Counted from the first letter of the stretch, positions 1 through 11,582 are shown. The stretch: 64,000 nt of DNA from Nocardioides sp. (GCA_020636915.1 JACJWV010000006.1:1-64000); one strand, 5' to 3'. The notes: generated by a model not told the origin, from the sequence alone. Numbers and translations are program-made.

Positions 1-660
1 CCTCGGCCTTGAGGTCGGAGTCGGCGGAGCTCCCCCACCGCACCGTGCGCCCGTCGCGCAGGACCAGGGTGATCTGGTCGACGGTGTCGACCTGCACGTG
101 GTCGACCTTCGCCGCCAGGTCCTCCGGTAGCGCCGCCACGACCAGGGCGGCCTCACGCAAGGCGTCGCTGCCGGCGTCGGGGCCGGACTCCACCCGGGGC
201 AGGTCGGCGGGTGGGCGGGCGTAGTCGCGGAAGACGACACCGTCCTCGTCCATGCCCTGGAGGTGCCCGGCGATCTCGACGACGGCGACCGGGGTCCGCT
301 CGGTCACGTCGATCCGCACCCGGTCGGGCCACTCTCGGGAGACGTCGGCCGACCTGACCGGCGCGAGCGCCTCCACCCGGGCCCGGATCCGGTCCAGGTC
401 GACGGTCGCGAGCGCCTCGCCGTCTGGCACCGCGGCGGCGGCGACCACCTGGCTCTCCCGGAGCTGGGAGGTGCCCCGGACGTCGACCCCTTGCACCGCG
501 AGGTAGGACGAGAAGTAGACGAGCCAGAGGAGCACGCCGGCGAGCAGGACGAGGAGCGCGACGCCGACGACCGGTTTCCAGGTGAGCCAGCGGCGCGACC
601 ACTGCCGGCGGGCGAAGCGCTTCCGGGTGCGCTCGGTGGTGTCGTGCAGCTCGGTCCCGG

Positions 661-664
<4 letters not shown>
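1..664 (-). CDS. ftsQ: Cell division protein FtsQ (partial, C-terminus off the left edge)
   Basis: FtsQ is the bitopic divisome protein that links FtsB/FtsL with late division proteins. The frame opens at ATG 664 and stays open to base 1, giving 221 residues. It has a short basic cytoplasmic tail, one membrane segment at about residues 32-50 (VVGVALLVLLAGVLLWLVYF), then a POTRA-like domain beginning VQGVDVRGTSQL, with the family motif EWPDRVRIDVTERTPVAVV. The ATG overlaps the murC stop (ATGA), so translation is probably coupled. ftsZ would be expected next, beyond the window. Confidence 0.93.
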
Positions 665-1997
<1,333 letters not shown>

Positions 1998-2001
<4 letters not shown>

Positions 2002-3049
2002 CGCCCGGCCACCTCCAGCACGATGCGGGCCAGCTTCTCGTCGGCGTCGCGCGGGATGAGCGCGGCGGCGGCCGCCCCCATGGTCGCGAGCCTCGCGGTG
2101 TCGGCGGCCAGCGCGGGGACTCGTGGCGACGACCCAGTCGGTGGTCAGGTCGGCGTCGTCGACGACGACCCCGCCGCCAGCGTCGACGACGGCCGGGCGT
2201 TGCGCACCTGCTCCCGTTGCCGATCAGGGGCGCTGGAACACGGCCGGCAGCCCGACGGCCGCCGCCTCGGCTGACGCTGTTGGCGCCGGCGCGGCAGACG
2301 ACCAGGTCGGCGGCGGCGCAGGCGAGGTCCATGCGGTCGATGAATCCACGACGACGTACGGCACGTCGGTCGGCACCGGCGTCGCTCCCCGTGCTTGCCC
2401 TGCGTGCAGGACCTGGACCCGGCGGCCGCCAGGGCGGTGGCGGCCCGACACGGCCTGGTTGAGCGGCGTGCCCCCCTGGGAGCCGCCGGTCACCCAGCAG
2501 CGTCGGGCGGTCGGTCGAGCGAAGAACGCGCGGGCCTCGGCCCGATGCGGCAGCAGTCGAGACCGGAGATCATCGGCCGGATCGGCAGCCCGACGTACTC
2601 CGCCTTCTTCAGGGTGTCCGGGAAGCTCGCCACCTGCTGCGCAGACCGGGCGCCAGCCCGGTGGCCAGGCCAGGCACGGCGTTCTGCTCGTGGATGACCA
2701 GCGGCGTCGGGCCCTTGACGGCGAGGTAGAGCGGCATCGAGACGTAGCCGCCGTAGCCGACGACCACGTCGGGCCGCACCCGGTCGAGGACCGCGCGGGT
2801 CTCCCGCACCGCCGCCCGCAGCCGCGCGGGGACCTTGAAGAAGTCGGCGTTCGGCCGGCGGGGCAGCGGCACCGGCGGGATCAGCTCGAGGGGGTAGCCG
2901 GCCTCGGGCACGACCTTGTTCTCCAGGCCGCGGGGCGTGCCGAGGCAGGTGATGTCGACGTCGGGCCGCAGGCGGCGCAGGGCGTCGGCGGTGGCGAGCA
3001 GGGGCGAGGTGTGGCCGGCGGTACCGCCGCCGGCGAGGAGGACGCGCAT
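1998..3049 (-). pseudogene. murG: murG, multiply frameshifted in this sequence
   Basis: MurG is the GlcNAc transferase that makes lipid II from lipid I. The first ~130 residues are normal: MRVLLAGGGTAGHTSP at the start, then VVGYGGYVSMPLYLA and IHEQNAVPGLA. From about 2660 down to 2100 the homology jumps between all three frames. Fragments EYVGLPIRPMISGLD, VTGGSQGG, VPYVVVD, DLVVCRAGANSV and LIPRDADEKLARIVLEVAGR appear in the right order. I count roughly ten one- or two-base indels, most of them a missing base in a G or C run. The final frame ends exactly in the GTGA overlap with murC. murG is essential and its neighbours are intact, so sequencing error is likelier than real decay. ATG 3049 is preferred to TTG 3058. 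Confidence 0.88.
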
Positions 3050-3061
3050 CGGTGACAAACC

Positions 3062-4309
3062 CTAGTCGGGAAGGCGTCCGGCGGAGAGACCGGCCGACCG
3101 GTCCTTCCGGCGCTGCGCGAGGGCGCGCGCCGCCTCCGGCTCGCGGCGCGCGAACCCGACCAGCAGTCCCAGCGCGACCAGGGAGGGCACCAGCGCGGAG
3201 CCGCCGTAGGAGACCAGGGGCAGCGGGATGCCGATGACCGGGAAGAGCGCCAGCACCATCCCGATGTTGATGATCATCTGGCCGAGCAGCCAGACCACGA
3301 TGCCGAAGGTCATGTACCGGACGAAGGCGTCCTCGGTGTGCTGGGCGACCCGGATCGCGGCGTACGCGATCGTGAGGAAGAGCACGACGACGAGCAGCGT
3401 GCCGATCAGCCCGAGCTCCTCGCCGAGGACCGCGAAGATGAAGTCGGTGTGCGCCTCGGGCAGATTGCCCCACTTCTCCCGGCTGGCGCCTAGGCCCTCG
3501 CCGAAGATCCCGCCGCTGGAGAGGGCGAACAGCCCGTGCGCCGGCTGCCAGCCGGCGTTGTGGAAGTCCTTGAAGGGGTCGGCGAAGTTCGTGATGCGCT
3601 GGAGCCGCTCCGACGACGTCGAGGCGATGCCGATGGCCACCACGCCGATCGCGGTGAGCATGAAGGTGAAGATCCGGCCGGGAGCGCCGACGACCCACAG
3701 CATCGCGAGCAGGATGGCGAAGAGCACCAGCGCGGTGCCGAGGTCGCGGCCCAGCATCACCAGCGCGATGACCACGCCGACGCCGAGCACGACCGGCAGG
3801 AGCAGCTCGTGCAGGCTGTCGAGGCGCTTCTCCTTGCGCGCGTAGACGTGCGCGGCCCACAGCACGATCGCGAGCTTGGCGATCTCCGCGGGCTGGATCA
3901 CGAACGGACCCAGGCCCAGCCAGTTCGTGTTGCCGTTGACCTCGACACCGAGCCCGGGGACGCGCACCAGCGCCAGCAGCACGATCGCGACCAGCAACGC
4001 CGGCCAGGCCAGGCGGCGCACGTGGCGCAGCGGCAGGCGCGACGCCACGAACGCGCACGGGATCCCGACCAGCACCCAGACCAGCTGCCGCTTGACGACG
4101 GCGTAGGAGTCGCCGTCGTTCTGCAGGTAGGAGTAGACGCTGGAGGCGCTGAGGACCATGACCAACCCGATGGTGAGCAGCAGGGCGGACGCGCCGAGCA
4201 GCAGGTAGTAGGCCGTGAGAGGCCGGTCCAGCGCGGCCCGGGCGGAGGCGTACCAGCCGAGGACGGCGGACCGGCGCCCGGGCTGGTCGAAGGGGTCCGC
4301 GGTGGTCAT
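3062..4309 (-). CDS. ftsW: Peptidoglycan glycosyltransferase FtsW (SEDS family)
   Basis: FtsW polymerises septal glycan from lipid II together with its cognate PBP (FtsI, encoded upstream). The protein is 415 aa with about ten membrane segments. SEDS landmarks include the periplasmic NWLGLGPFVIQPAEIAKLA stretch, EKWGNLPEAHTDFIFAVLGEELG and the C-terminal PLVSYGGSALVPSLVALG. The frame is open upstream to 4492, but ATG 4309 (MTTADPFDQPGRR) starts just after the murD stop and gives the usual FtsW N-terminus. It is followed 12 bases later by murG. Confidence 0.94.
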   Translation of the reverse strand: MTTADPFDQPGRRSAVLGWYASARAALDRPLTAYYLLLGASALLLTIGLVMVLSASSVYSYLQNDGDSYAVVKRQLVWVLVGIPCAFVASRLPLRHVRRLAWPALLVAIVLLALVRVPGLGVEVNGNTNWLGLGPFVIQPAEIAKLAIVLWAAHVYARKEKRLDSLHELLLPVVLGVGVVIALVMLGRDLGTALVLFAILLAMLWVVGAPGRIFTFMLTAIGVVAIGIASTSSERLQRITNFADPFKDFHNAGWQPAHGLFALSSGGIFGEGLGASREKWGNLPEAHTDFIFAVLGEELGLIGTLLVVVLFLTIAYAAIRVAQHTEDAFVRYMTFGIVVWLLGQMIINIGMVLALFPVIGIPLPLVSYGGSALVPSLVALGLLVGFARREPEAARALAQRRKDRSAGLSAGRLPD

Positions 4310-4334
4310 CGCGTCCCCTCCTCGAGATCGTGCG

Positions 4335-5795
4335 CTACAGCCTGCGTCGTACGGCGTCCGCGAACGCGTCGCCGCGCTCGGCGTAGCTGGTGAACATGTC
4401 CATGGAGGCGCACCCAGGTGCCAGCAGGACCGTGTCGCCGGGTCGAGCCAACTCGGCCGCGGCACCCACGGCACGCTCCATGGCATGCCCACCGTCTACG
4501 GCTCCAGTCTCGTCGCCGTCGACCACGATCACGGGAACATCGGGCGCGTGTCGCGAAAGCGCCCCGGCGATCACGTCCCGGTCGCGGCCGAGCAGGACGA
4601 CGCCGCGCAGCCGGGCGCGCACGGCGGTCACCAGGTCGTCGAAGCGGGCGCCCTTGGCCAGCCCCCCGGCGATCCAGACGACCGGGTCGTAGGCCTGCAG
4701 GGACGACTGTGCCGCATGCGGGTTGGTCGCCTTGGAGTCGTCGACCCAGGTGACGCCGCCACCCTCCCCCACGACCGCGATCCGGTGACCGTCGGGCCGG
4801 AACGACCGCAGCCCGTCGCGCACCGCCGCCTGGGAGACGCCGTGGGCGCGCGCGAGCGCCGCCGCGGCCAGGGCGTTCGCGACGAAGTGCGGCGCCGGCG
4901 AGGCGAGGTCGGAGATCGTGCACAGCTCGGCGGCGCTGGACTGGCGCTCCTCGATGAAGGCCCGGTCCGCCAGGATCTCCTCGACGAGGCCGACCATGCC
5001 CACGCCGGGCATCCCGAGGGTGAACCCGACGGCCCGGGCGCCCTCGGCGACGTCGGCCTCGCGGACCAGCCGCTCGGTCTCGGGGTCGGCCACGTTGTAG
5101 ACGCACGCACGCTGCACCCGCTCGTAGATCCGGCCCTTGTCGGCGGCGTAGTCGTGCATCGAGGAGTACCAGTCGAGGTGGTCCTCGGCGACGTTGAGAA
5201 CGGCGGCGGCCTCCGCGGCCATCGAGTCGGTGTAGTGCAGCTGGAAGCTCGAGAGCTCGACGGCCAGGACGTCGTACGGCTCGGGGTCCATGACGGCCTC
5301 GACGATCGGCAGCCCCACGTTGCCGGCCGCGATGCTGCGCAGCCCCGCGGCCCGCAGGATGGCGTCGAGCATCTGCACGGTCGTGGTCTTGCCGTTGGTG
5401 CCGGTCACGCACAGCCAGGGCGTGCGGTGGTCGGGGTCGCGCAGCCGCCAGGCCAGCTCGACCTCGCCCCAGATCGGCACGCCACGCGCGCGGGCCTGGG
5501 CGAGCAGCGGCGCGTCCGGGCGCCACCCGGGCGAGGTGACGAGCAGGTCGACGTCGTCGGGCAGCGTCGCGGTGGCACCGGCCCCGAGGCGTACGTCGGC
5601 CCCGAGCACCTCGAGCAGCTCGGCCTTGTCAGGCCGGTCGCCGGCCTCGGACTCGTCGAGGGCGACCACGCTCGCGCCGAGGTGGTTGAGGTTGTCGGCG
5701 GCCGCGAACCCGGACACGCCGAACCCGGCGACGACCGCGCGCACGCCCTCCCAGGAGTCGTGGCGTCCCAGGTGGCGAGGATCCATGGTTGCCAT
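4335..5795 (-). CDS. murD: UDP-N-acetylmuramoylalanine--D-glutamate ligase MurD
   Basis: MurD adds D-glutamate to UDP-MurNAc-L-Ala. The product is 486 aa. It carries VAGFGVSGFAAADNL at the UDP-binding N-terminus, the P-loop GTNGKTTTVQML, NVAEDHLDWY and WVDDSKATNPHAA. The start chosen is ATG 5795, which overlaps the last base of the mraY stop (TGATG); ATG 5786 is also possible. The open frame extends far upstream in antisense-like, Arg-rich translation that is not part of the protein. Confidence 0.95.
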   Translation of the reverse strand: MATMDPRHLGRHDSWEGVRAVVAGFGVSGFAAADNLNHLGASVVALDESEAGDRPDKAELLEVLGADVRLGAGATATLPDDVDLLVTSPGWRPDAPLLAQARARGVPIWGEVELAWRLRDPDHRTPWLCVTGTNGKTTTVQMLDAILRAAGLRSIAAGNVGLPIVEAVMDPEPYDVLAVELSSFQLHYTDSMAAEAAAVLNVAEDHLDWYSSMHDYAADKGRIYERVQRACVYNVADPETERLVREADVAEGARAVGFTLGMPGVGMVGLVEEILADRAFIEERQSSAAELCTISDLASPAPHFVANALAAAALARAHGVSQAAVRDGLRSFRPDGHRIAVVGEGGGVTWVDDSKATNPHAAQSSLQAYDPVVWIAGGLAKGARFDDLVTAVRARLRGVVLLGRDRDVIAGALSRHAPDVPVIVVDGDETGAVDGGHAMERAVGAAAELARPGDTVLLAPGCASMDMFTSYAERGDAFADAVRRRL

Positions 5796-6880
5796 CAGAT
5801 GCCGGCGCCGGCCACCCACTCGGCGTAGAAGACGCCGAGGCCGACCGCGACGCAGATGCCGGTGATGATCCAGAAGCGGATCACGACCGTGACCTGCTCC
5901 CACCCGAGCATCTCGAAGTGGTGGTGCAGCGGCGCCATCCGGAAGATCCGCTTGCCCTTGGTGAGCTTGAAGTAGCCGACCTGCATCATCACCGAGAGCG
6001 TCTCCACGAGGAACAGGCCGCCGAGGATGATGAGCAGCAGCTCGGTGCGGGTCAGGATCGCGAGACCCGCCAGGGCGCCGCCCAGCGACAGCGAGCCGGT
6101 GTCGCCCATGAAGATCGCGGCCGGTGACGCGTTCCACCACAGGAAGCCGAAGCAGGCGCCGGTGATCGCCGCCGCCACGACGGCCAGGTCGAGCGGATCG
6201 CGCACCTCGTAGCAGAGGTTGGGCTGGTCGAGCCCGGTCTGGCCGCACCACTGGTTGTTCTGCCAGATGTTGACCAGCATGTAGGCGCCGAACACCATCA
6301 CGCAGGCACCGGTCGCGAGGCCGTCGAGGCCGTCGGTCAGGTTCACCGCGTTGGTGGTCGCGGCGATGATCAGCCAGATCAGGATCAGGACCACGACCGC
6401 GGGCAGCGTGATCCAGCCGATGTCGCGCAGGAACGAGATGTGCCGCGACGCGGGGGTCTGACCGCGGTCGTCCTCGAGCCAGGGCGACAGGGCGAGCCCG
6501 CCGAACACCAGCGCGATGACGGTCAGGCCGATCATCTTCGCCTTGCTGCGCAGGCCGAGGCTGCGCTGCTTGGAGATCTTGATGAAGTCGTCGAGGAACC
6601 CGACCAGCCCGGTGCCGACGAAGAGGAAGAGCAGCAGCAGGGCCGAGGCGGTGGGCAGGTCCTGGGTGATCAGCTTCGCGCCGAAGTATCCGATCACCGT
6701 CGCCAGGATGATGACCACCCCGCCCATCGTCGGCGTGCCGCGCTTGGTGTGGTGGCTGGTCGGTCCGTCGTCGCGGATCTCCTGGCCGTAGCCCCACTGG
6801 GTGAACCGGTTGATCGCGACCCGGGTGCCGAGCAACGAGACGAGCAGGGCGAGGCCGCCGCCGAAGAGGATGGCTCTCAT
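5795..6880 (-). CDS. mraY: Phospho-N-acetylmuramoyl-pentapeptide transferase MraY
   Basis: MraY moves phospho-MurNAc-pentapeptide onto undecaprenyl phosphate to give lipid I. The product is 361 aa with about ten membrane helices. Diagnostic motifs are present: RDDGPTSHHTKRGTPTMGG, the acidic LDDFIK loop, NLTDGLDGLA and the PLHHHFE loop (all in family order). Start is ATG 6880 (MRAILFGGG), overlapping the murF stop as ATGA. It is the only integral-membrane transferase of the cluster besides ftsW. Confidence 0.96.
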   Translation of the reverse strand: MRAILFGGGLALLVSLLGTRVAINRFTQWGYGQEIRDDGPTSHHTKRGTPTMGGVVIILATVIGYFGAKLITQDLPTASALLLLFLFVGTGLVGFLDDFIKISKQRSLGLRSKAKMIGLTVIALVFGGLALSPWLEDDRGQTPASRHISFLRDIGWITLPAVVVLILIWLIIAATTNAVNLTDGLDGLATGACVMVFGAYMLVNIWQNNQWCGQTGLDQPNLCYEVRDPLDLAVVAAAITGACFGFLWWNASPAAIFMGDTGSLSLGGALAGLAILTRTELLLIILGGLFLVETLSVMMQVGYFKLTKGKRIFRMAPLHHHFEMLGWEQVTVVIRFWIITGICVAVGLGVFYAEWVAGAGI

Positions 6881-8229
6881 GGCGTGGTCCGGCCTCCCTC
6901 CAGCAGCTCGTCGGCGATGACCCACAAGGCGGCGCCGTTCGACGCCTTGACGAGGACGACGTCCTCGGCCGCGACATTCTCGCGCACCCAGGCCAGCGCG
7001 TCGTCGCGCCCCGCCGTGACGACCGCCGAGGGACCGTAGCCCTCGGCGACGCCGGCGGCCGCCTCGCCCACCACGACGACCACGTCGACGCCCAGCGTGG
7101 CGGCCACGGTGCCGACCTCCACGTGGCCCGCACGGGCGGTGTCGCCGAGCTCGCGCATCTCACCGAGCACCGCGACGGTACGCCGGCCCTGCCGCTGCCC
7201 CATCGCCCAGAGCGTGTGCAGCGCGGCGGCGGTCGAGGCCGGGTTGGCGTTGTAGGAGTCGTTGAGCACGACCAGGCCGTCGGCCCGCTCGTGGACCTCC
7301 ATCCGCATCGGGGAGGCGCTCTCGGCCGTGCTCAGCGCGTCGGCGACCTGCTCGAGCGGCAGGCCGACCGCCAGCGCCATCGCGGCGGCGGCGGCGGCGT
7401 TCTCGACCTGGTGGAGGCCGGACTGCTGGAGGCGGACCGGGTGCCACTCGCCGGCGTGCCCCAGCCCGAACGACGGACGAACCCGGTCGTCGACCTCGAG
7501 GTCGCGCGCCGCGACGTCGGCGTCCCGGTCGACCCCGAAGGTGAGCACCCGCGCGCGGGTGCGACTGCGCATCGGCGCGACCAGGTCGTCCCCGGCGTTC
7601 AGCACGGCGGTGCCGTCGACCGGCAGCGACTCGACGATCTCGCCCTTGGCCCGGGCGATCGCCTCGCGCGACCCGAACTCCCCCACGTGCGCCGTCCCGA
7701 CGTTGAGCACGGCGGCCACCCGGGGTGGTGCGATCTCGCACAGGTAGGAGATGTGACCGACACCGCGCGCACCCATCTCGACGACGAGGAAGCGGGTGTC
7801 GCGTCCGGCACGCAGCACGGTCAGCGGGACGCCGATCTCGTTGTTGTTGTTGCCGACGGTCGCCACGGTCGGCCCAGCCGAGGCGAGCACGTGGGCGAGG
7901 TAGTCCTTGGTGCCGGTCTTGCCCTGGGACCCCGTCAGGGCCAGCACGGCCACGTCGAGCTCGTCGACGACGTGCCGGGCGAGACGGCCCAGCGCGACGA
8001 CCGGGTCGTCCACCACCACGGTCGGGGCGCCGGTCGGGCGGCTGCCGAGCACCGCGTGCGCGCCCTCGGCGTACTCGTGGCCGTCGACGCGCTCCCCCAC
8101 CACGGCGACGAAGAGCCCGCCGGGCTCGGGGCGCCGGCTGTCGACGTACGCAGGGCCGTCGACCACGACGTCGGCGCTGTCGGCGGCCACCGTGCCCCCC
8201 ACGACGTCCGCGATCTCCTGCAGCGTCAT
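6877..8229 (-). CDS. murF: UDP-MurNAc-tripeptide--D-alanyl-D-alanine ligase MurF
   Basis: MurF adds the D-Ala-D-Ala dipeptide and completes the UDP-MurNAc-pentapeptide. The product is 450 aa. It has the variant P-loop GSQGKTGTKDYLAHVL, the EMGARGVGHI segment, NVGTAHVGEFGS, NDSYNANPAS and LGEMRELGD typical of MurF. ATG 8229 overlaps the murE stop (ATGA) and is preferred to the in-frame GTG 8238. It ends overlapping mraY. Confidence 0.95.
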   Translation of the reverse strand: MTLQEIADVVGGTVAADSADVVVDGPAYVDSRRPEPGGLFVAVVGERVDGHEYAEGAHAVLGSRPTGAPTVVVDDPVVALGRLARHVVDELDVAVLALTGSQGKTGTKDYLAHVLASAGPTVATVGNNNNEIGVPLTVLRAGRDTRFLVVEMGARGVGHISYLCEIAPPRVAAVLNVGTAHVGEFGSREAIARAKGEIVESLPVDGTAVLNAGDDLVAPMRSRTRARVLTFGVDRDADVAARDLEVDDRVRPSFGLGHAGEWHPVRLQQSGLHQVENAAAAAAMALAVGLPLEQVADALSTAESASPMRMEVHERADGLVVLNDSYNANPASTAAALHTLWAMGQRQGRRTVAVLGEMRELGDTARAGHVEVGTVAATLGVDVVVVVGEAAAGVAEGYGPSAVVTAGRDDALAWVRENVAAEDVVLVKASNGAALWVIADELLEGGRTTP

Positions 8230-9800
8230 TGCAAGCACGCCAGCTCCTCCCGGGCGACCTCACGGTCGTCGAAGGGGTGCACCACGCCGTCGATCTCCTG
8301 TCCCGTCTCGTGTCCCTTGCCGGCGACCAGCACGATGTCGCCGGGCCGTGCCGTGCGCACCGCCTCGCGGATCGCCGACCGCCGGTCGCCGACCTCGAGG
8401 ACCTCCGCGGCACCGTCCGCACCGGCCAGCAGCGCGGCACGGATCGCCGCCGGGTCCTCCGACCGCGGGTTGTCGTCGGTAACGACCAGCACGTCGGCCA
8501 GCCGGGACGCGACCGCGCCCATGATCGGTCGCTTGCCCGGGTCCCGGTCGCCGCCGGCCCCCAGGACGACGATGACGCGGCCGTCGGTCAAGGGCCGGAG
8601 GGCGCCGATGGCCGCCTCGACGGCGTCCGGCTTGTGGGCGTAGTCCACGACCACGACGAAGTCCTGGCCCGCGTCGACGCGCTCCAGCCGGCCCGGGACG
8701 CCGCCCGCCGCAGCGATCCCCGCGGCGACGGCGACAGGATCCAGGCCGACCTCTGCGGCCGCCGCGATCCCGGCGAGCGTGTTCACCACGTTGAATCGCC
8801 CGGGCAGCGGGCAGGCCGCCTGCAGACGGGTGCCGTCGGGCGTCACCACGGTGAACGACGATCCGTCGGCCCGCACCTCGACGTCCTCGGCGCGCCAGTC
8901 CGCGTCCGCCCCGGCGGCCGAGAACGTGCGCACCGGGACGGTCGCCTCGGCCGCCAGCCGGCGACCGTGGTCGTCGTCCACGTCGACCAGGCCGAGGCGC
9001 GTGCGCTCGGGCGTGAACAGCGAGGCCTTGGCACGGAAGTAGTCCTCGAGGTCGGTGTGGAAGTCGAGGTGGTCGCGGCCGAGGTTGAGGAACACGGCGA
9101 CGTCGAAGACGACGCCGTCCACCCGGCCCATGACCAGGGCATGGCTGGAGACCTCCATCGCGCAGACCTCGACGCCCCGCTCGCGCATCACGGCGAAGAG
9201 CCCGTGCAGGTCCGGCGCCTCCGGGGTCGTCAGGACGGTCTTCACGTCCTCGCCGCGCACCCGCGTGCCGATCGTCCCCACGACCGCGGCGGGGACGCCG
9301 ACCTGCTCGAGCCCGCTCTCGAGGAGCCGGGTGGTCGTGGTCTTGCCCTGGGTGCCGGTGACGCCGATCATCCGCATCGCGGTCGCCGGCTCGCCGTACA
9401 CGCGGGCCGCCAGCCGGCCGAGCACGGACCGCGGGTCGTCGACCTCGAGGATCCAGACGTCGCTCGGCGCGCGGGCGGCGCCCAGGGTGTCGGTCAGGAC
9501 GGCGACGGCGCCCGCCTCGACCGCAGCCTCCGCGAAGGCGATCCCGTGGGTCCGGGCGCCGGGCAGGGCCGCGTAGACGTCGCCGGGGCGCACCCGCTGC
9601 GAGCTCAGGGAGATCCCCGTGACGACCACGTCGTCGAGGGAGGCCAGCGCGGCGACCTCCTCGTCCTCGAGGTGGTCACCGGACGCGTCCGCCCGGTCGT
9701 GGTGCTCGTGCCCGGTCGGCGGGGCGACCCGGTCGAGCCACTCGCCGAGCTCCTCGAGCGACGTCCGGTGCGGATGCTCAGGACGGGTCGGGTCGCTCAC
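8226..9800 (-). CDS. murE: UDP-MurNAc-L-Ala-D-Glu--diaminopimelate ligase MurE
   Basis: MurE adds the third stem-peptide residue. The product is 524 aa. The P-loop is GTQGKTTTTRLLESGL. DNPRSEDP is the motif that marks diaminopimelate-specific MurE enzymes, and GKGHETGQEI lies near the C-terminus. Whether the substrate is meso- or LL-DAP cannot be read from the motif; LL-DAP would fit Nocardioidaceae. GTG 9800 is chosen over GTG 9803 because a TAGGTT hexamer at 9812-9807 sits exactly six bases before it. This suggests an internal leaderless promoter inside the operon, in the 15-base gap after ftsI. Confidence 0.94.
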   Translation of the reverse strand: MSDPTRPEHPHRTSLEELGEWLDRVAPPTGHEHHDRADASGDHLEDEEVAALASLDDVVVTGISLSSQRVRPGDVYAALPGARTHGIAFAEAAVEAGAVAVLTDTLGAARAPSDVWILEVDDPRSVLGRLAARVYGEPATAMRMIGVTGTQGKTTTTRLLESGLEQVGVPAAVVGTIGTRVRGEDVKTVLTTPEAPDLHGLFAVMRERGVEVCAMEVSSHALVMGRVDGVVFDVAVFLNLGRDHLDFHTDLEDYFRAKASLFTPERTRLGLVDVDDDHGRRLAAEATVPVRTFSAAGADADWRAEDVEVRADGSSFTVVTPDGTRLQAACPLPGRFNVVNTLAGIAAAAEVGLDPVAVAAGIAAAGGVPGRLERVDAGQDFVVVVDYAHKPDAVEAAIGALRPLTDGRVIVVLGAGGDRDPGKRPIMGAVASRLADVLVVTDDNPRSEDPAAIRAALLAGADGAAEVLEVGDRRSAIREAVRTARPGDIVLVAGKGHETGQEIDGVVHPFDDREVAREELACLQ

Positions 9801-9815
9801 CACGCGAACCTATCG

Positions 9816-11582
9816 TCACCACGTGGTGGGCAATCGCGAGGGCTTCGCGCCGGTCGGCGGGATGGCGTACCGCTTGAGCGCGTAGCTCATGATCTTCGCG
9901 AAGGCCGGGCCGCCGACCGAGCCGCCGCCGCCGCCGTTGCGGGGGTTCTTCACCACGACGTAGACGGTGAACCGGGGGTCGTCGGCCGGGGCGAAGCCGG
10001 CGAAGGAGACGTCGAAGCTGCCGTCGTAGCACCCGCAGCCCTCGCCGACGGCCTGTGCGGTGCCGGTCTTGCCGGCGACGACGTAGCCCGGCACCTGGGC
10101 GTAGGGCGCGACCCCGGCCTCCGGGTCTACGACCCGCTCCATCATGGCGGTCATCTGCCGGGCGGCCCGGGTGCTCACCACCCGCCGCTCGGTGGCGTGG
10201 TCGGTGCCGACCTGGGTGCCGTCGTCGGTGGTGGCGGAGCCCTGGATCAGGCTCGGCGAGATGCGGACCCCGCCGTTGGCGATCGTGTTGATGGCCGCCG
10301 CCATCTGCACGCCGTTGACCGAGAGCGACTGGCCGAACGCGATGCGGTCCTGCATCTGGTGGGTCCACTGCGTCTTCGCGGGCAGCAGGCCCTGGGTCTC
10401 GCCGCGCACCCCGATGTTGGTGGGCGCGCCCAGGCCGAAGGCCCGCAGGTAGTCGTAGAGCTGGCCCTGCCGGAACCGGTCCGCCGCCAGCACCGTCGCG
10501 ATGTTGGACGACTGGGCGATCGCACCCGTCATCGTCAGGTGGATGGTGCCGTGCGTGAACCAGTCGTGGATCGGACGGTCCTCGCGGTCCAGCTCGGGGG
10601 GGACCACGATCTGGGTGCGCGGGGTGACCAGGCCCAGGTCGAGCAGGGAGCTGACCGTGAGCACCTTCTCCACCGAGCCGGGCTCGTAGACGTCCTGCAT
10701 GGCACGCGAGCCGAGGTCGGCCTTGGGCGACTCGGTCGGGTCGTTGGCGTCGAAGGTCGGGGCGTCCGCGACCGCGAGGAGCTCGCCCGTGTGGCTGTCC
10801 ATCACCACGGCGAAGCCGGAGTCGGCCCGGGCGTCCTCGACGGCCTGGCTCAGGACCTTCTGCGTGTACCACTGCAGCTTCAGGTCCAGCGTCGTGCGCA
10901 GGTCGGTGCCGTCGACCGGCGCCGTCACCGTGCTCTCACCGAGCGGGATCCGGTTGCCCCCGCCGACCTCGTAGCGCGCCGACCCGTCGGTGCCGGAGAG
11001 CTGCTGGTCGAAGGTGCGCTCCAGGCCGGCCAGCGGCTCGTCGGTCCCGATGAAGCCGACCAGGTTGGCGCCGACGTCGCCGCCCGGGTAGTCCCGCACC
11101 GGGTCGCGACGCGTGTCGAGCCCCTCGAAGCCCCGCTTCTCGGCGGCGGCGACCACCGCCGTCGCGACCGTCGACGGGACCCGGCGGGCGATGTACTCGA
11201 ACCGGTCGTCCGCACGGAGCTTGGCCAGGGTCGGCGCGTACTCGATGTCGAGGTGCCGGTACAGGAAGCGCGCGATCTCGGGCGCCTGCGCTGCAGTCAG
11301 CTCGGGGTCGGCCACGATCATCAGTCCGTCCACCGAGTCCGCGAACGGCTCGCCGTTGCGGTCGAGGATCGCGCCGCGCGTGGCCGGCAGGTCGACCTCG
11401 ACCAGTCCCTCGGCGGCCGCCATCGCGGCGTACGAGTTCGGGTCGAGGCCCTGCAGCTGCACGAGGCGGGCGGCGAAGACCGACAGCGCCATCGCGATCA
11501 CCACGAAACCGACCCGCAGCCGCACGTGCGGACTGCCACGGCGGGAGCCGCGCGGCGGCCGGGGCGGCCGGGTCTGGCGCAC
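9816..11582 (-). CDS. ftsI: Septal transpeptidase FtsI / PBP2 (PbpB)
   Basis: This is the class B penicillin-binding protein that cross-links septal peptidoglycan with FtsW. The product is 588 aa. It has a basic N-terminus, one membrane anchor (VGFVVIAMALSVFAARLVQL), a PBP dimerisation domain starting near LPATRGAILDRNG, and a transpeptidase domain. The active-site triads are PGSVEK (Ser about residue 303), SSN and GKTGTAQ. Start is GTG 11582, with a GA-rich ribosome site upstream. No PASTA domain is present. Confidence 0.95.
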   Translation of the reverse strand: MRQTRPPRPPRGSRRGSPHVRLRVGFVVIAMALSVFAARLVQLQGLDPNSYAAMAAAEGLVEVDLPATRGAILDRNGEPFADSVDGLMIVADPELTAAQAPEIARFLYRHLDIEYAPTLAKLRADDRFEYIARRVPSTVATAVVAAAEKRGFEGLDTRRDPVRDYPGGDVGANLVGFIGTDEPLAGLERTFDQQLSGTDGSARYEVGGGNRIPLGESTVTAPVDGTDLRTTLDLKLQWYTQKVLSQAVEDARADSGFAVVMDSHTGELLAVADAPTFDANDPTESPKADLGSRAMQDVYEPGSVEKVLTVSSLLDLGLVTPRTQIVVPPELDREDRPIHDWFTHGTIHLTMTGAIAQSSNIATVLAADRFRQGQLYDYLRAFGLGAPTNIGVRGETQGLLPAKTQWTHQMQDRIAFGQSLSVNGVQMAAAINTIANGGVRISPSLIQGSATTDDGTQVGTDHATERRVVSTRAARQMTAMMERVVDPEAGVAPYAQVPGYVVAGKTGTAQAVGEGCGCYDGSFDVSFAGFAPADDPRFTVYVVVKNPRNGGGGGSVGGPAFAKIMSYALKRYAIPPTGAKPSRLPTTW